NCBI GenBank assembly: GCA_029263315.1
Contig: JAJCXR010000054.1
Coordinates: forward strand, 310,001 to 374,000
DNA from: Acidobacteriota bacterium
GTDB lineage: Bacteria; Acidobacteriota; Thermoanaerobaculia; Multivoradales; J023
Length of the DNA: 64,000 nucleotides
Reading direction: 5' to 3'
This document shows, in pieces, positions 24,188 to 33,047 of this stretch. Numbering within the stretch: the first letter of the stretch is position 1; each line of letters begins with the position of its first letter. The notes under the pieces are model-generated. The model saw nothing but the letters and a program-made list of their open reading frames with translations. It searched no databases and was not told the DNA's origin. Made by a program: the position numbers and the translations under genes.

Positions 24188-25123
24188 CTATCCGAAGCGG
24201 CCGGAGATGTAGTCTTCGGTGGCCTTCAGATGGGGATTGGTGAAGATATCGGAGGTCTGGCCCATTTCGATCAGGCGCCCCAGATACATGAAGGCGGTGT
24301 TGTCGGAACAGCGCGAGGCCTGTTGCATGTTGTGGGTCACGATGAGAATGGTGTATTCGCCGCGCAGCTCGTGGATGAGATCTTCGATTTTGCTGGTGGC
24401 GATGGGGTCGAGGGCGGAGCAGGGTTCGTCCATGAGCAGCACTTCGGGCTCAGCGGCGATGGCCCGGGCGATACAGAGGCGCTGTTGCTGCCCGCCGGAA
24501 AGGCCGAGGGCGAGGTCGTCGAGGCGATCTTTCACCTCGTCCCAAAGGGCGGCGCCACGCAGGCTGCGTTCGCAGACTTCGTCGAGGATGCCTTTGCGAT
24601 TCACGCCGTCGATGCGCAGGGCGTATACCACGTTTTCGTAGATGCTCATGGGGAAGGGGTTCGATTTCTGGAACACCATGCCCATGCGTTTGCGCAACTC
24701 GATGACATCGACGGCCCTCCCGTAGATGGCGTCGCCGTTGAGTATCATTTCGCCGTCGATGCGTACAATATCGATGAGGTCGTTGAGGCGGTTCACCGAA
24801 CGCAGCAGGGTCGATTTACCGCAGCCCGAAGGGCCGATGAGGGCGGTGACCTGCCCGCGGGGTATGTTCATGCTGATGTCGTAGATGGCCTGGGCCTCTC
24901 CGTACCAGAGGTTGAAGTTCTTCACCTCGAGTACGATGGCTTCGGGGCGCAGGCTGGGGTGAATATCGCTCGGCACTGTACGGCCCTCGGCGATGGCCTG
25001 GAGGGGGTCTTCCCGCTCTGCACGCCCCGCCGCTGTCGCCCTGGAAACAAGACCCGGGGCCCCTTGAACCGTGGGGGTGATTTGCTCTTCCATTGCTTGG
25101 CTGATCTGTTGGGTGGAGCTCAT
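24188..25123 (-). CDS. pstB: Phosphate ABC transporter ATP-binding protein PstB
   Basis: 311 aa, about 50 longer than usual because of a hydrophilic N-terminal extension. Walker A LIGPSGCGKSTLLRSVNRLN, ABC signature LSGGQQQRLCIARAIA, Walker B VLLMDEPCSALDP and switch His (ILIVTHNM) are all intact. An ideal AAGGAGG lies before the ATG at 25123, 48 bp after pstA. It powers phosphate import through PstC-PstA. Confidence 0.95.
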   Translation of the reverse strand: MSSTQQISQAMEEQITPTVQGAPGLVSRATAAGRAEREDPLQAIAEGRTVPSDIHPSLRPEAIVLEVKNFNLWYGEAQAIYDISMNIPRGQVTALIGPSGCGKSTLLRSVNRLNDLIDIVRIDGEMILNGDAIYGRAVDVIELRKRMGMVFQKSNPFPMSIYENVVYALRIDGVNRKGILDEVCERSLRGAALWDEVKDRLDDLALGLSGGQQQRLCIARAIAAEPEVLLMDEPCSALDPIATSKIEDLIHELRGEYTILIVTHNMQQASRCSDNTAFMYLGRLIEMGQTSDIFTNPHLKATEDYISGRFG

Positions 25124-25171
25124 GATTGCCTCCTTGGTGAAAGCCCGGCGGGCCTTTCCCCCGGCTTTGAC

Positions 25172-27187
25172 CTAAAACTGGCCGCCGCCAAAGCGTCTAC
25201 CGAGTCGATTCCGTAGCCAGATGGTGGTGAAGTTGAGAACGGCGATGATGCCGATCAACAACAGGGTGGTGGTGAAGACCATGGGTTTTGCCGCTTCGGA
25301 GTTTTGGCTCTGGAAGCCGACGTCGTAGATGTGAAAACCCAGGTGCATGAAACTGCGCTCCGGGTGGAGATAGGGGAAGAGGCCGTCGATGGGGAGTTCC
25401 GGCGCTAGTTTCACCGCCCCCACCAGCATGAGAGGCGCCACTTCTCCGGCGCCGCGGGCGATGGCCAAGATCATGCCGGTGATCACTCCGGGCAGGGCCC
25501 GCGGCAGCACAATGCGCTGAATGGTTTGCCACTTGCTGGCGCCGCAGGCGTACGAGCCCTCGCGCATGGAATTGGGTACCGCCGACACCGCCTCTTCCGT
25601 GGCCACGATCACCACCGGCAGAGTGAGCAAGGCCAAGGTGAAGGAAGCCCACAACAAGCCCCCTTTGCCGTAGGTGGGGTTGGGCAGGTGGGCGGCGAAG
25701 AAAAGCTCGTCGATGGAGGCGCCCATCACGTAACAGAAGAACCCCAAACCAAACACCCCGAAGACGATGCTCGGCACGCCGGCCAGGTTGTTCACCGCGA
25801 TCCGCACGCCGCTCACCAGCGGCCCCGCCTTGGCGTACTCCCGCAGGTAGAGTGCCGCCAGCACGCCGAGGGGCACCACCAGGAGAGACATGATGAGGGT
25901 CATGGTGACGGTGCCGAAAATGGCCGGGAACACGCCGCCTTCGCTGTTGGCTTCCCGGGGGTCATCGGTGAGGAACTCGTGCCACCGCGAAAGGTAGATG
26001 CCCAACTTGTCGCGCCAAGACACGCGATTCGCCGGGTAGGCGCGCACGATGTCGTCGAGGCGCACCAGGGTGCTCTGAGCCGGAATCGCACCTTCCCCGG
26101 CGGCGCGCAAGAGCAGCTGATAGCGGCTGTTCTCTTGGTTGATGGCATCGATCTCTTCGCGGATGCGGGCGAATTCGCCATCGGCCCATGCCGAGACTTT
26201 GGCGTAGTTGGTGCGCTTCGCTTCGAGGGTGGCCTGGGCTGTGTGCCAAGCGGGCGACTGTTCGCCCTCTTGCTCTGCGATCTCTTGCAGCTGAAGCTCC
26301 ACCTTCCGCACCGCCAAGCGGGCTTTTTCTTGTGTGTGGTTGACTTCGCCGGTATCGAATTCTTCGAGTCGACGCCGCTCTTCCCAGCGCTCCCGCACCT
26401 CGCCGTGGTGTTCCTCGAAGGCCTGCCAGGCGACCTCTGGGCCGTTCGCCACTTCCGCCACCGCCAGGAGACCTTGGGCTTCGCCGAGGGCGGTAGGGGG
26501 CAAAAGCACCGTCTGCTCGGCCCCGTCGATGAATCGGCGGTCGACCAGGCGAAGTGCGAGGCCCATCTCGGGCTCGAGGGCGGCGAGGAGGGTGTGGGCC
26601 TCTTCGGCCGACGCGGCGGGGTGGAGAATCAGAAACGCCTCGAGTAGACCGTAAAAACGGCCCCATTCCAGGCGCTCCAGCACCATCGCCCATTCCGGCT
26701 GGTCGCGGCGCGCGATTTCAAACTCTTCCACCCAGTGGAAGTGGTTCTGGGTCAGCCGGAAGTTGCCCGTGCGCACCAGGTCGCGATCGGAGACCCCGCC
26801 GGTGTCGGCCAGCAGGGTTTCGGCTTGGGCCACCACTTCCGGGGCCAGGTTGTTGTAGGCCGTAAGGGCCGGGCGATAGGTGTCGTGGCGTGTGATCTCC
26901 CCCATGTAGGGGCGTCCGTCGACGGTGGTGAAGCGGTCGACGGGCATCGGCCAGAAGGTGGCGGCGCCTTTCCAGAACACCAGGCTCAAAAGACCCAGCA
27001 CCATCACCACACAGATTACCAGCGCTCCGCCGCTGAGCCACATCATGGGCTCACCGATGGCGAAAAGAGACGATTTCGACCGTACGCGCCGCTGGTTCCA
27101 TGCGCCCCGGCCGTTTTTTCTAGGGGCGTTTTTTCTCGAGGAGCTCTCTTTTGGCGAGGTCTCGTCTTGCGGCTGCTCAGTTCTCAT
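25172..27187 (-). CDS. pstA: Phosphate ABC transporter permease PstA, enlarged
   Basis: 671 aa against about 290 in the classical form. The true start is the ATG at 27187, which overlaps the pstC stop (ATGA); the longer open frame upstream is antisense-like and out of pstC's frame. A basic N-terminal tail is followed by TM1 (GGALVICVVMVLGLLSLVFW), a 300-residue periplasmic insert rich in Glu/Arg helices (KARLAVRKVELQLQEIAEQ), and then the conserved permease core from about residue 375 (FGTVTMTLIMSLLVVPLGVL, GVPSIVFGVFGLGFF, EEAVSAVPNSMREGSYACGA). Enlarged PstA proteins occur in some proteobacteria. The insert may sit near PstS. Confidence 0.92.
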   Translation of the reverse strand: MRTEQPQDETSPKESSSRKNAPRKNGRGAWNQRRVRSKSSLFAIGEPMMWLSGGALVICVVMVLGLLSLVFWKGAATFWPMPVDRFTTVDGRPYMGEITRHDTYRPALTAYNNLAPEVVAQAETLLADTGGVSDRDLVRTGNFRLTQNHFHWVEEFEIARRDQPEWAMVLERLEWGRFYGLLEAFLILHPAASAEEAHTLLAALEPEMGLALRLVDRRFIDGAEQTVLLPPTALGEAQGLLAVAEVANGPEVAWQAFEEHHGEVRERWEERRRLEEFDTGEVNHTQEKARLAVRKVELQLQEIAEQEGEQSPAWHTAQATLEAKRTNYAKVSAWADGEFARIREEIDAINQENSRYQLLLRAAGEGAIPAQSTLVRLDDIVRAYPANRVSWRDKLGIYLSRWHEFLTDDPREANSEGGVFPAIFGTVTMTLIMSLLVVPLGVLAALYLREYAKAGPLVSGVRIAVNNLAGVPSIVFGVFGLGFFCYVMGASIDELFFAAHLPNPTYGKGGLLWASFTLALLTLPVVIVATEEAVSAVPNSMREGSYACGASKWQTIQRIVLPRALPGVITGMILAIARGAGEVAPLMLVGAVKLAPELPIDGLFPYLHPERSFMHLGFHIYDVGFQSQNSEAAKPMVFTTTLLLIGIIAVLNFTTIWLRNRLGRRFGGGQF

Positions 27188-29955
27188 AGCTGGTAGGCCC
27201 TTTTGCGGAACCGTTGGCGGATCACCTCGGCGAGGGTGTTGACAACGAAGGTCATGACGAAGAGCACCAGAGCGGCGAGGAAGAGCGTGCGGTAGTGGGT
27301 GCTGTTGCGCACCGCCTCTGGCAGTTCCACGGCGATGTTGGCCGAGAGGGTGCGGAAGCCCTCGAAGATGTTCCACTCGAGCACCGGCGTGTTGCCCGCC
27401 GCCATGAGCACGATCATGGTCTCTCCCACGGCGCGCCCGAGCCCCACCATCATGGCCGAGAAAAGGCCGCTCATGGCGGTGGGAATCACGATGCGGGTGG
27501 CGGTTTGCCAGGGGGTGGCCCCGGTTCCCAGGGAGGCCGAGCGCAGATGCTCCGGCACAGTGGACAGGGCGTCTTCGGAGATGGTGTAGATGATCGGGAT
27601 GATGGCAAAGCCCATCGCGAAGCCCACGATGAGGGCGTTGCGTTGCACATAGGTGTCGAGGTACCCGCCGCGGGGATCGAGCCCCAAGCTCTGGAGCAGG
27701 TAGGCGATCGAGAGGGCGAGGGCTAAGGTGCCCACGATGCCGAAGGCGAACTTGGCCAGGTCCATCAGGGCGAATCGGCGGCGATCCCAGCCAACGCCCG
27801 CGGCGCGCATCCAAGGGTGCACGTAGTGGCTGATCAGCAGCGCCACCAGCATGCCCGAGAGGGGTACCACCACGAGGAGCCAACCGCCGGCTCCAGAGGC
27901 GAAGCGTTCCGCTCCCTCCTCGCCCGAGTCCCAGGCCAGCCACCCCTTCAGGTCGCCGGCGAAGAATAGACGTTCCACCAAGGGCCCCACGGCGCCGGCC
28001 AGCAGCAGGCCCAGAGGCGCCACCGCCAGCATGAAGAGGAAGCGCCAATTCGCCAGGCGTACGGCGAGGTGCACCGGTAAGAGCTGCCAGAGGAAGGCGC
28101 CGAGGAGGAAGGCGAAGGGAATGGTGAAAAAACTCGCCAGGGTGGCGGGCACCACCTTCTCGATGTAGGGCGCGAACACCAGGGCGGCGAGAAAGCCCAA
28201 CACCACGCTGGGCAGGCTGGCCATGAGCTCGATGCCGGGCTTGATGTAGGCCTTGGCCCGCGGATGCAGGAACTCGCTGGTGAAGAGTGCCGCCAAGAGC
28301 GCCAGGGGCACGCCGAACATCATGGAGTAGATGGTGGCCTTGATGGTACCGAAAATCAGCGGTATGAGGCCGAGCTTCACTTCAAAATCATCGGTACCGC
28401 TCGAAGACTGCCAGGTGTGTTCAGCGCGCGGATATCCTTCGTACCACACCGGCTGGAAGAGGGCTGAGAGGCTGGCTTCAGGGTGCCGGGGGTCGAGATC
28501 CATGGAGTAGAGCCGGGTGGACGTGGCCGCCACCAGGCCATCTTCCTTCGGCGCCATCACTACCCGCAAGATCGCCTCTTCGGAGGGCACGCTGTCTTCG
28601 GCCAAGCGCGTGGCGCTGGTGGCGTTGTACATGGAGATGTGGCCGTCTTCGAAGCCCACGATCAGTTGCCGGGTGCGGGAAGAAGAGGCCATCGAGAGGG
28701 CCGCGACGCCCTCGCCTTTGTTCAGGTCTTTTGTGGGCACGAGGCTCTTGCCGGCCTGCGGGTTGCGCTGGGCGTTGCGCAGCCCCATCTCTTCGGCGAG
28801 GTCTTCGGTGCGAATGGGGAAGCCGGCCTGGACGGTGCCTGCAGAGTCGCCCCACACCAGCGTGTTGTTGCCGAGAATGAATTCGAGAAATGTTAGCTCG
28901 AGCCCATCGGCCACCAGGTTGCCCTTCTCGGCGAGAAAGGTGGCGTCGAGCTGGGAGCAGTCGTAACGTTCCAGGGCACCATTGGGCCAAGCGAGGTAGA
29001 GGCTGTCTCCGGCCCCCGCAAGTCGCAAGTGGCTGGGCGCGGCGGTGCTCTCGAACGGCACCTCCACCGGATCTTCGAGCTCCAGGCTGGTTTCGCCGGT
29101 GAGGAAGTTCGAGCGCTCGATACCGGCGATCAGAAAGAGCCGGGTGGTGGGTTCCGCGAGGTCTGGGGAGTCGGCATCGGAGGCAGGCTCGGCCACTGTG
29201 ACTTCCGCTGTGACCTGCGTTGCGTCTTCCGGTTTAGGGCCAAAGGCTTTTGTGCCGCTCAGGGTGCCCCGGTCTTGTGCCAGGGCGGCGATCAAGGGGC
29301 CATTGGGGCCGATGACATGGGAGATCTTCCGCACCGGGCCGTCGGCGATACGGGCCTCTCTACCGAGTTTTACCTTCAAGCTTTGAATCTGGTACTGGCC
29401 CTGGGGGGTCTTGGCGACCACGCCGTTTTGGTGGTCGGCCGGAGTTTCCGGGTTTCGCTCCAGGGCCTCTACGACCTGGGGAGGCAGGGCCTCGGCATCG
29501 ACGATGGAGGTTTCAAACCCTACCTGAGCCATGCGCACCCGGCCGTCGACGAGGCCGAAGACGGCGAGGTCGCCGCGGATAAGGAAGGAGGAAGAGACCA
29601 TCTCTCCGTCGGCGAAGATCTGCATCTCGTCGCGCAGGGCGCCAGTGTCGAGGCGATAGACTTCCACCTGGCCCGAAGGCCGCAGAATCCAGCTCAGCAG
29701 GCGGTATTCATCTACCGCCAAATGAGCGATTTCGTTCTCGGTGAGGGGAAAGTCTTCCACCGGGTCGATGTCGGCGGGCAGGAAGAGGGGAACCGCTACC
29801 GATACCAGGAAGACACAGACGCCGAGCACCGCGAGGATGGTACCGATACCACCCACTGAGATCAGCGCCTTGGCGACCCGATCGACGATCAGCACGGATT
29901 TCTTGGTATTGCGTTCCCGACGGCGACCGGTAAAAGCAGGTGTTGAATCGGACAC
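27184..29955 (-). CDS. pstC: Phosphate ABC transporter permease PstC, enlarged
   Basis: 923 aa against about 310 in E. coli. GTG start at 29955 with GAGGA upstream. TM1 at about 35-58 is followed by a 480-residue periplasmic region with WD/PQQ-like blade patterns (AVFGLVDGRVRMAQVG, LYLAWPNGALERYDCS, LIVGFEDGHISMYN), so probably a beta-propeller. The permease core begins near residue 545 (IYSMMFGVPLALLAALFTSE, LMASLPSVVLGFLAALVF) and contains a further membrane insert before the EAA-like loop (LSTVPEHLRSASLGTGATPW). It overlaps pstA by four bases, implying coupled translation. Confidence 0.92.
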   Translation of the reverse strand: MSDSTPAFTGRRRERNTKKSVLIVDRVAKALISVGGIGTILAVLGVCVFLVSVAVPLFLPADIDPVEDFPLTENEIAHLAVDEYRLLSWILRPSGQVEVYRLDTGALRDEMQIFADGEMVSSSFLIRGDLAVFGLVDGRVRMAQVGFETSIVDAEALPPQVVEALERNPETPADHQNGVVAKTPQGQYQIQSLKVKLGREARIADGPVRKISHVIGPNGPLIAALAQDRGTLSGTKAFGPKPEDATQVTAEVTVAEPASDADSPDLAEPTTRLFLIAGIERSNFLTGETSLELEDPVEVPFESTAAPSHLRLAGAGDSLYLAWPNGALERYDCSQLDATFLAEKGNLVADGLELTFLEFILGNNTLVWGDSAGTVQAGFPIRTEDLAEEMGLRNAQRNPQAGKSLVPTKDLNKGEGVAALSMASSSRTRQLIVGFEDGHISMYNATSATRLAEDSVPSEEAILRVVMAPKEDGLVAATSTRLYSMDLDPRHPEASLSALFQPVWYEGYPRAEHTWQSSSGTDDFEVKLGLIPLIFGTIKATIYSMMFGVPLALLAALFTSEFLHPRAKAYIKPGIELMASLPSVVLGFLAALVFAPYIEKVVPATLASFFTIPFAFLLGAFLWQLLPVHLAVRLANWRFLFMLAVAPLGLLLAGAVGPLVERLFFAGDLKGWLAWDSGEEGAERFASGAGGWLLVVVPLSGMLVALLISHYVHPWMRAAGVGWDRRRFALMDLAKFAFGIVGTLALALSIAYLLQSLGLDPRGGYLDTYVQRNALIVGFAMGFAIIPIIYTISEDALSTVPEHLRSASLGTGATPWQTATRIVIPTAMSGLFSAMMVGLGRAVGETMIVLMAAGNTPVLEWNIFEGFRTLSANIAVELPEAVRNSTHYRTLFLAALVLFVMTFVVNTLAEVIRQRFRKRAYQL

Positions 29956-30084
29956 GGGGATTCCTCAAAGCAGTGGTCGAACATCTGGCCTGGGTAGACT
30001 CGAGCTCGAGGGTTGTCCAGCGACGGTCGTACAGCGAAGCGATGAAAGTTCATGGCGCCGACCGGAGCCGGCACCACGAACGCG

Positions 30085-30106
30085 GGGAGGGCGGTGGGGC
30101 CCTCCC
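30085..30106 (-). promoter_or_regulatory. Intercistronic hairpin between pstS and pstC
   Basis: GGGAGGGC and GCCCTCCC form an 8-bp GC stem with a 6-base loop in the 172-bp gap, without a T run. Such structures often protect or attenuate transcript so that the binding protein is made in excess of the membrane subunits. Confidence 0.55.
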
Positions 30107-30127
30107 GTGATGTCTCTTGGGGGGAGA

Positions 30128-31120
30128 TCAGCCGTCGATGTCGATCCCGACGTCGGCGAGGGCCTGCTGGGCGATCTCGTAAGACACCGGCAGGTAGCCA
30201 TCTTTCACCACCACCTCTTGGCCTTCCTGGCTAAAGATCAGCTTGATGAGCTCACGGCGCAGGGGGTCGAGGTCTTGCCCGGGCCTCTTGTTCACGTACA
30301 CCAAGAGGAAGCGGGCGAGGGGATAGTCGGCCACGGAAGCGGGCTCTGCGGGGCAGGCCTCGTCGCCGTGCTTCTTGGCCAGGGGTACGGTGGCCACGTC
30401 GGCGGTCTTGTAGCCCAAGCCGGAGTAACCGATGCCGTTTTTGTCGCTGGCCACACCCTGCACCACGGAGCTGGAGCCGGGTTGCTCTTTCACAGAGTCT
30501 TTGTAGTCGCCTTTGAAGAGGGCCTTCTCTTTGAAGTAGCCGTAGGTGCCCGAGGCCGAGTTGCGCCCGTAGAGGCTGATGGGGGTGTTCGCCCAGGCCC
30601 CCTCGAGGCCCACTTGGCCCCAGCTGGAGACGTCGTTGGCGTGGCCGCCCTTGCGGGTCTTCGAGAAGATGGCGTCGACTTGCTCCAAGCTGAGGCCAGT
30701 TTTGGCTATGGGGTTGTCTTTGTTGACGTAGACCGCCAGCATATCGATGGAGGTCTTGACGGGCACGGGTTTGTAGCCGAATTTCTTCTCGAACTCATCG
30801 ATCTCGGCGTCTTTCATTTTGCGGCTCATGGGGCCGAAGTTGGAAGCCCCGGCGATGAGGGCGGGGGGCGCGGTGGAAGAGCCCTTGCCTTCGATTTCCA
30901 CCTGTACGTTGGGGTATTTCTCTTTGAACTTCTCGGCCCAGAGGGTCATCAGGTTGTTGAGGGTGTCTGAGCCGACACTCTTGATGGTGCCGGAGACGCC
31001 CTGCACCGTTTTGTATTCGGGGAGCCGTTCGTCTACTTTCACTTGGGCGAAGGTGGGGCTGGTGACGAGGGCCAGAATCGAGAGGCCCGACAAAAGACGA
31101 CAAATGCGGGAGTTGAGCAT
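30128..31120 (-). CDS. pstS: Phosphate-binding protein PstS
   Basis: 330 aa from the ATG at 31120, with GGAGAAGC directly before it. Signal peptide ends SPTFAQ. Phosphate-binding elements are present: KSVGSDTLNNLMTLW (first loop), GKGSSTAPPALIAG, SRKMKDAEI and YGRNSASGTYGYF. It delivers phosphate to PstC/PstA. It is the first gene of the pst operon and carries the PHO-box promoter. Confidence 0.94.
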   Translation of the reverse strand: MLNSRICRLLSGLSILALVTSPTFAQVKVDERLPEYKTVQGVSGTIKSVGSDTLNNLMTLWAEKFKEKYPNVQVEIEGKGSSTAPPALIAGASNFGPMSRKMKDAEIDEFEKKFGYKPVPVKTSIDMLAVYVNKDNPIAKTGLSLEQVDAIFSKTRKGGHANDVSSWGQVGLEGAWANTPISLYGRNSASGTYGYFKEKALFKGDYKDSVKEQPGSSSVVQGVASDKNGIGYSGLGYKTADVATVPLAKKHGDEACPAEPASVADYPLARFLLVYVNKRPGQDLDPLRRELIKLIFSQEGQEVVVKDGYLPVSYEIAQQALADVGIDIDG

Positions 31121-31207
31121 GCTTCTCCTACCTCCATGTGTGCTTGGATGTCCCGTTGAAGAACGGGCATGGGAGTCCCCGGGGGGACGAGGAGAAACTA
31201 GCGCTGG

Positions 31208-31259
31208 ATTGTAAGGGGTTTGTGAATACTGTGGGGAGGGTGTGTGAAGTTTTGGTGAA
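31208..31259 (-). promoter_or_regulatory. PHO box with five 11-bp repeats and -10 element upstream of pstS
   Basis: On the coding strand TTCACC, TTCACA, TCCCCA, TTCACA and CTTACA start at exactly 11-bp intervals (right edges 31259, 31248, 31237, 31226, 31215). Eleven-base TTCAC-type direct repeats are the PhoP/PhoB operator form described best in Streptomyces. TACAAT (31213-31208) overlaps the last unit and fits a -10 box about 90 bp before the pstS ATG. Confidence 0.75.
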
Positions 31260-31472
31260 GGGTAGTTCAACCGGCAAGCTCAACCGGCGAGGGCTTCGAG
31301 CGCGGCATCGTGGAGCCGATCGAGCCATAGTACACTTACCCGGCGCGACGCGATGTGAGCACGAGGCAAACCCTGCTCGAGGATCTGCGGATCGGCGGCG
31401 CTTGCGATACGCTTACCCGGCACCCGATCAAACCGACAGGAATCCCATGCACCAAACCACCCCCGACACGAC

Positions 31473-31538
31473 CTCGAACGCGACGCAGCTCAGCGCAGCG
31501 GGTAGCGCTTGCGGCTGGCACTTTTGGATTAGTTGATA
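31473..31538 (-). other. attC-like site, downstream end of array 2
   Basis: GTTGATA at 31532 and CTCGAAC at 31473 bound arms CGCAGCTCAGCGC and GCGCTTGCGGCTGG. It starts two bases after the stop of the 31541-32203 gene. The 200 bp between it and the PHO box hold nothing recognisable. Confidence 0.55.
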
Positions 31539-31540
31539 AT

Positions 31541-32203
31541 TTAAGTATCAACGCGAAACTCCTCAAAAAGAGAGCAGACTAGTCTGTGATTTTCGCAAGA
31601 GTAAGAAAATCTATTGGCTGACGCTTGCCTTCCTATGAAGAAGAACCATGCCTTCCGTTTACCACCCCTTTTATGGTCCTTTCTTGCTTCCTCCTGAGCA
31701 ATAACCAGCTCCCTCCAAACATAAGCGCGTTGCCTTTCGGTCCATCCACTCGTCTGGATCTCAACAATGGGGAGGCGGTCCGGCCTCGACCCAGTCCAGA
31801 TTCCCTGTACGAGAGTAACAAGGAACCGTGTCCCATCACGGCGAAGCTCATTGAACTTTTGATTGCCATAGAACAATTGTAAACCCTTGATAGTGTTCTT
31901 TGGGTCTACCTTCTGGAAGATTTCCCAATAGACGCTGCCTGCCAGGCCGTCTACTCCCAGCGGAAGGTTACGACCACTGGGGTGGCGAAGGTAGTGCCTT
32001 GCCAAGCTCCTAATGGTCGACACTTCGTAGCTGTGCTGCTTCCGCTTTTGCTTTCTACGGCTGCCCTCCAGGCTAAGCGAAGACTTGGGATCTAGAGGCT
32101 CTACAGCGCTTGTGGAAGCTCCTCTCTGGCACGATTCTAGAATCAGTCGTGAGGGATAGGAGGCGGGGACGCCGATCTCAGAGGAAGACCTTCGACCAGG
32201 CAC
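31541..32203 (-). CDS. Cassette protein, unknown function
   Basis: Up to 220 aa from a GTG at 32203, six bases after the upstream attC. The N-terminal 50 residues are low in conservation signals, so a later start is possible. The body is basic and soluble (IRSLARHYLRHPSGRNLPLG, QKFNELRRDGTRFLVTLVQG, KRGGKRKAWFFFIG), with aromatic and basic patches that suggest nucleic-acid contact, but no named domain. No signal or membrane segment. Confidence 0.55.
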   Translation of the reverse strand: MPGRRSSSEIGVPASYPSRLILESCQRGASTSAVEPLDPKSSLSLEGSRRKQKRKQHSYEVSTIRSLARHYLRHPSGRNLPLGVDGLAGSVYWEIFQKVDPKNTIKGLQLFYGNQKFNELRRDGTRFLVTLVQGIWTGSRPDRLPIVEIQTSGWTERQRAYVWRELVIAQEEARKDHKRGGKRKAWFFFIGRQASANRFSYSCENHRLVCSLFEEFRVDT

Positions 32204-32208
32204 TTTAG

Positions 32209-32293
32209 GCGGAACGAAGCAATAGTAGCGCCGACGCTCGGAGCGAGCCGAGGACGCTGACGCCCTTCGTCGGCTTGCAGCGGCGGGTTATGC
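32209..32293 (-). other. attC site
   Basis: 85 bp. GTTATGC at 32287 and GCGGAAC at 32209, with inner GCCGACG / CGTCGGC arms. The DUF5946 gene stops two bases before it. Confidence 0.65.
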
Positions 32294-32294
32294 G

Positions 32295-32792
32295 TCACCA
32301 GACTGCACCAGCCCACTCCCTGATCTGATCGTGGTGGTCCTGCCACGCCCCGTACGCGCACTCCGCCCACGACCTCACCGCCTCGACGTGCTTGGCAGCG
32401 GAGTCGGCTCCTACTACGTCGGCCACCGTCAGGTCGCCGAACGCCCCGGGCCGCGTGAGCCAGCGGTAGCCTTCGGACTCCGTCGCCCGGCCGATCAGCC
32501 GAGTCGCCTCGTTCACCCCGAGTCCCAGTTCCAGAACCGCGTGGAGGCTGATGAGGTGGACGGCGACCGACTGGACCGTCTGGGGAGAGGGGCGGCCCGG
32601 ATGCTGCACCGCGTACGCATCGACGGTCAGGCGGTGAACGGCCATGTACGCCCGGTCCTGGTACTCCCGGGCCAGGACCTCCCCGTACGTCGCCCAACAT
32701 CCAGGCGACGCTTCGAGGTAGCGGTGGGATGGCCCCCCGGAGTCGGCGAGGCGGACCCCGCACCCCGGGCACGGCGGGTGTTGGTGACGCAT
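32295..32792 (-). CDS. DUF5946 family protein
   Basis: 165 aa. The N-terminus carries CPGCGVRLADSGGPSHRYLE, with a CxxC zinc-like pair and the conserved His-Arg-Tyr, followed by SPGCWATYGEVLAREYQDRA and YMAVHRLTVDAYAVQHPG; these blocks define DUF5946. Function unknown. The ATG start codon is embedded in the preceding attC core box (GTTATGC), so no normal Shine-Dalgarno can belong to this cassette alone. Confidence 0.85.
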   Translation of the reverse strand: MRHQHPPCPGCGVRLADSGGPSHRYLEASPGCWATYGEVLAREYQDRAYMAVHRLTVDAYAVQHPGRPSPQTVQSVAVHLISLHAVLELGLGVNEATRLIGRATESEGYRWLTRPGAFGDLTVADVVGADSAAKHVEAVRSWAECAYGAWQDHHDQIREWAGAVW

Positions 32793-32850
32793 AACGTGAC
32801 GCGGCTGAGCGCCGGCGCCGCGCCGTGCCTCTCAAGCCGCTGGGTTCGGC
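32789..32850 (-). other. attC site containing a start codon
   Basis: 62 bp. GCATAAC (32789) and GTTCGGC (32844) with arms GCGGCTGAGCGCC and CTCAAGCCGC. The ATG of the DUF5946 gene lies within its terminal box. Confidence 0.7.
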
Positions 32851-33047
32851 GAGGATGACCGCCTAGCCAATCACAGCAACCTTTAAGGCTTGTGCTGGGA
32901 TCACTTCTATTGGCGTAGTCATCAACACGTTTTCCTATCAAAGTCGAGGTGTGAACAAGGCGAGTTTACGGTTTGCCCGAACGGCCAAGGTTAAGTACCA
33001 GCGCAAGCCGTATGCTTCAACCGAAGGCTTGGCGCCGCCTCGAATGT

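Noticed and set aside
27188..28048. In-frame upstream extension of pstA to 958 codons
   Set aside because: The extra 287 codons overlap pstC in another frame and are Arg/Pro/His-rich shadow sequence; the ATGA overlap at 27184-27187 gives the natural start.
32143..32835. 230-codon minus-strand frame overlapping DUF5946
   Set aside because: Out of frame with the clear DUF5946 gene, Arg/Pro/Gly-rich, and runs through two attC sites.
32860..33040. Extra attC between the 33048 gene and site 32789
   Set aside because: GCCCGAACGGCC and AAGGCTTGG arms suggest a hairpin, but neither end has an acceptable core box pair.
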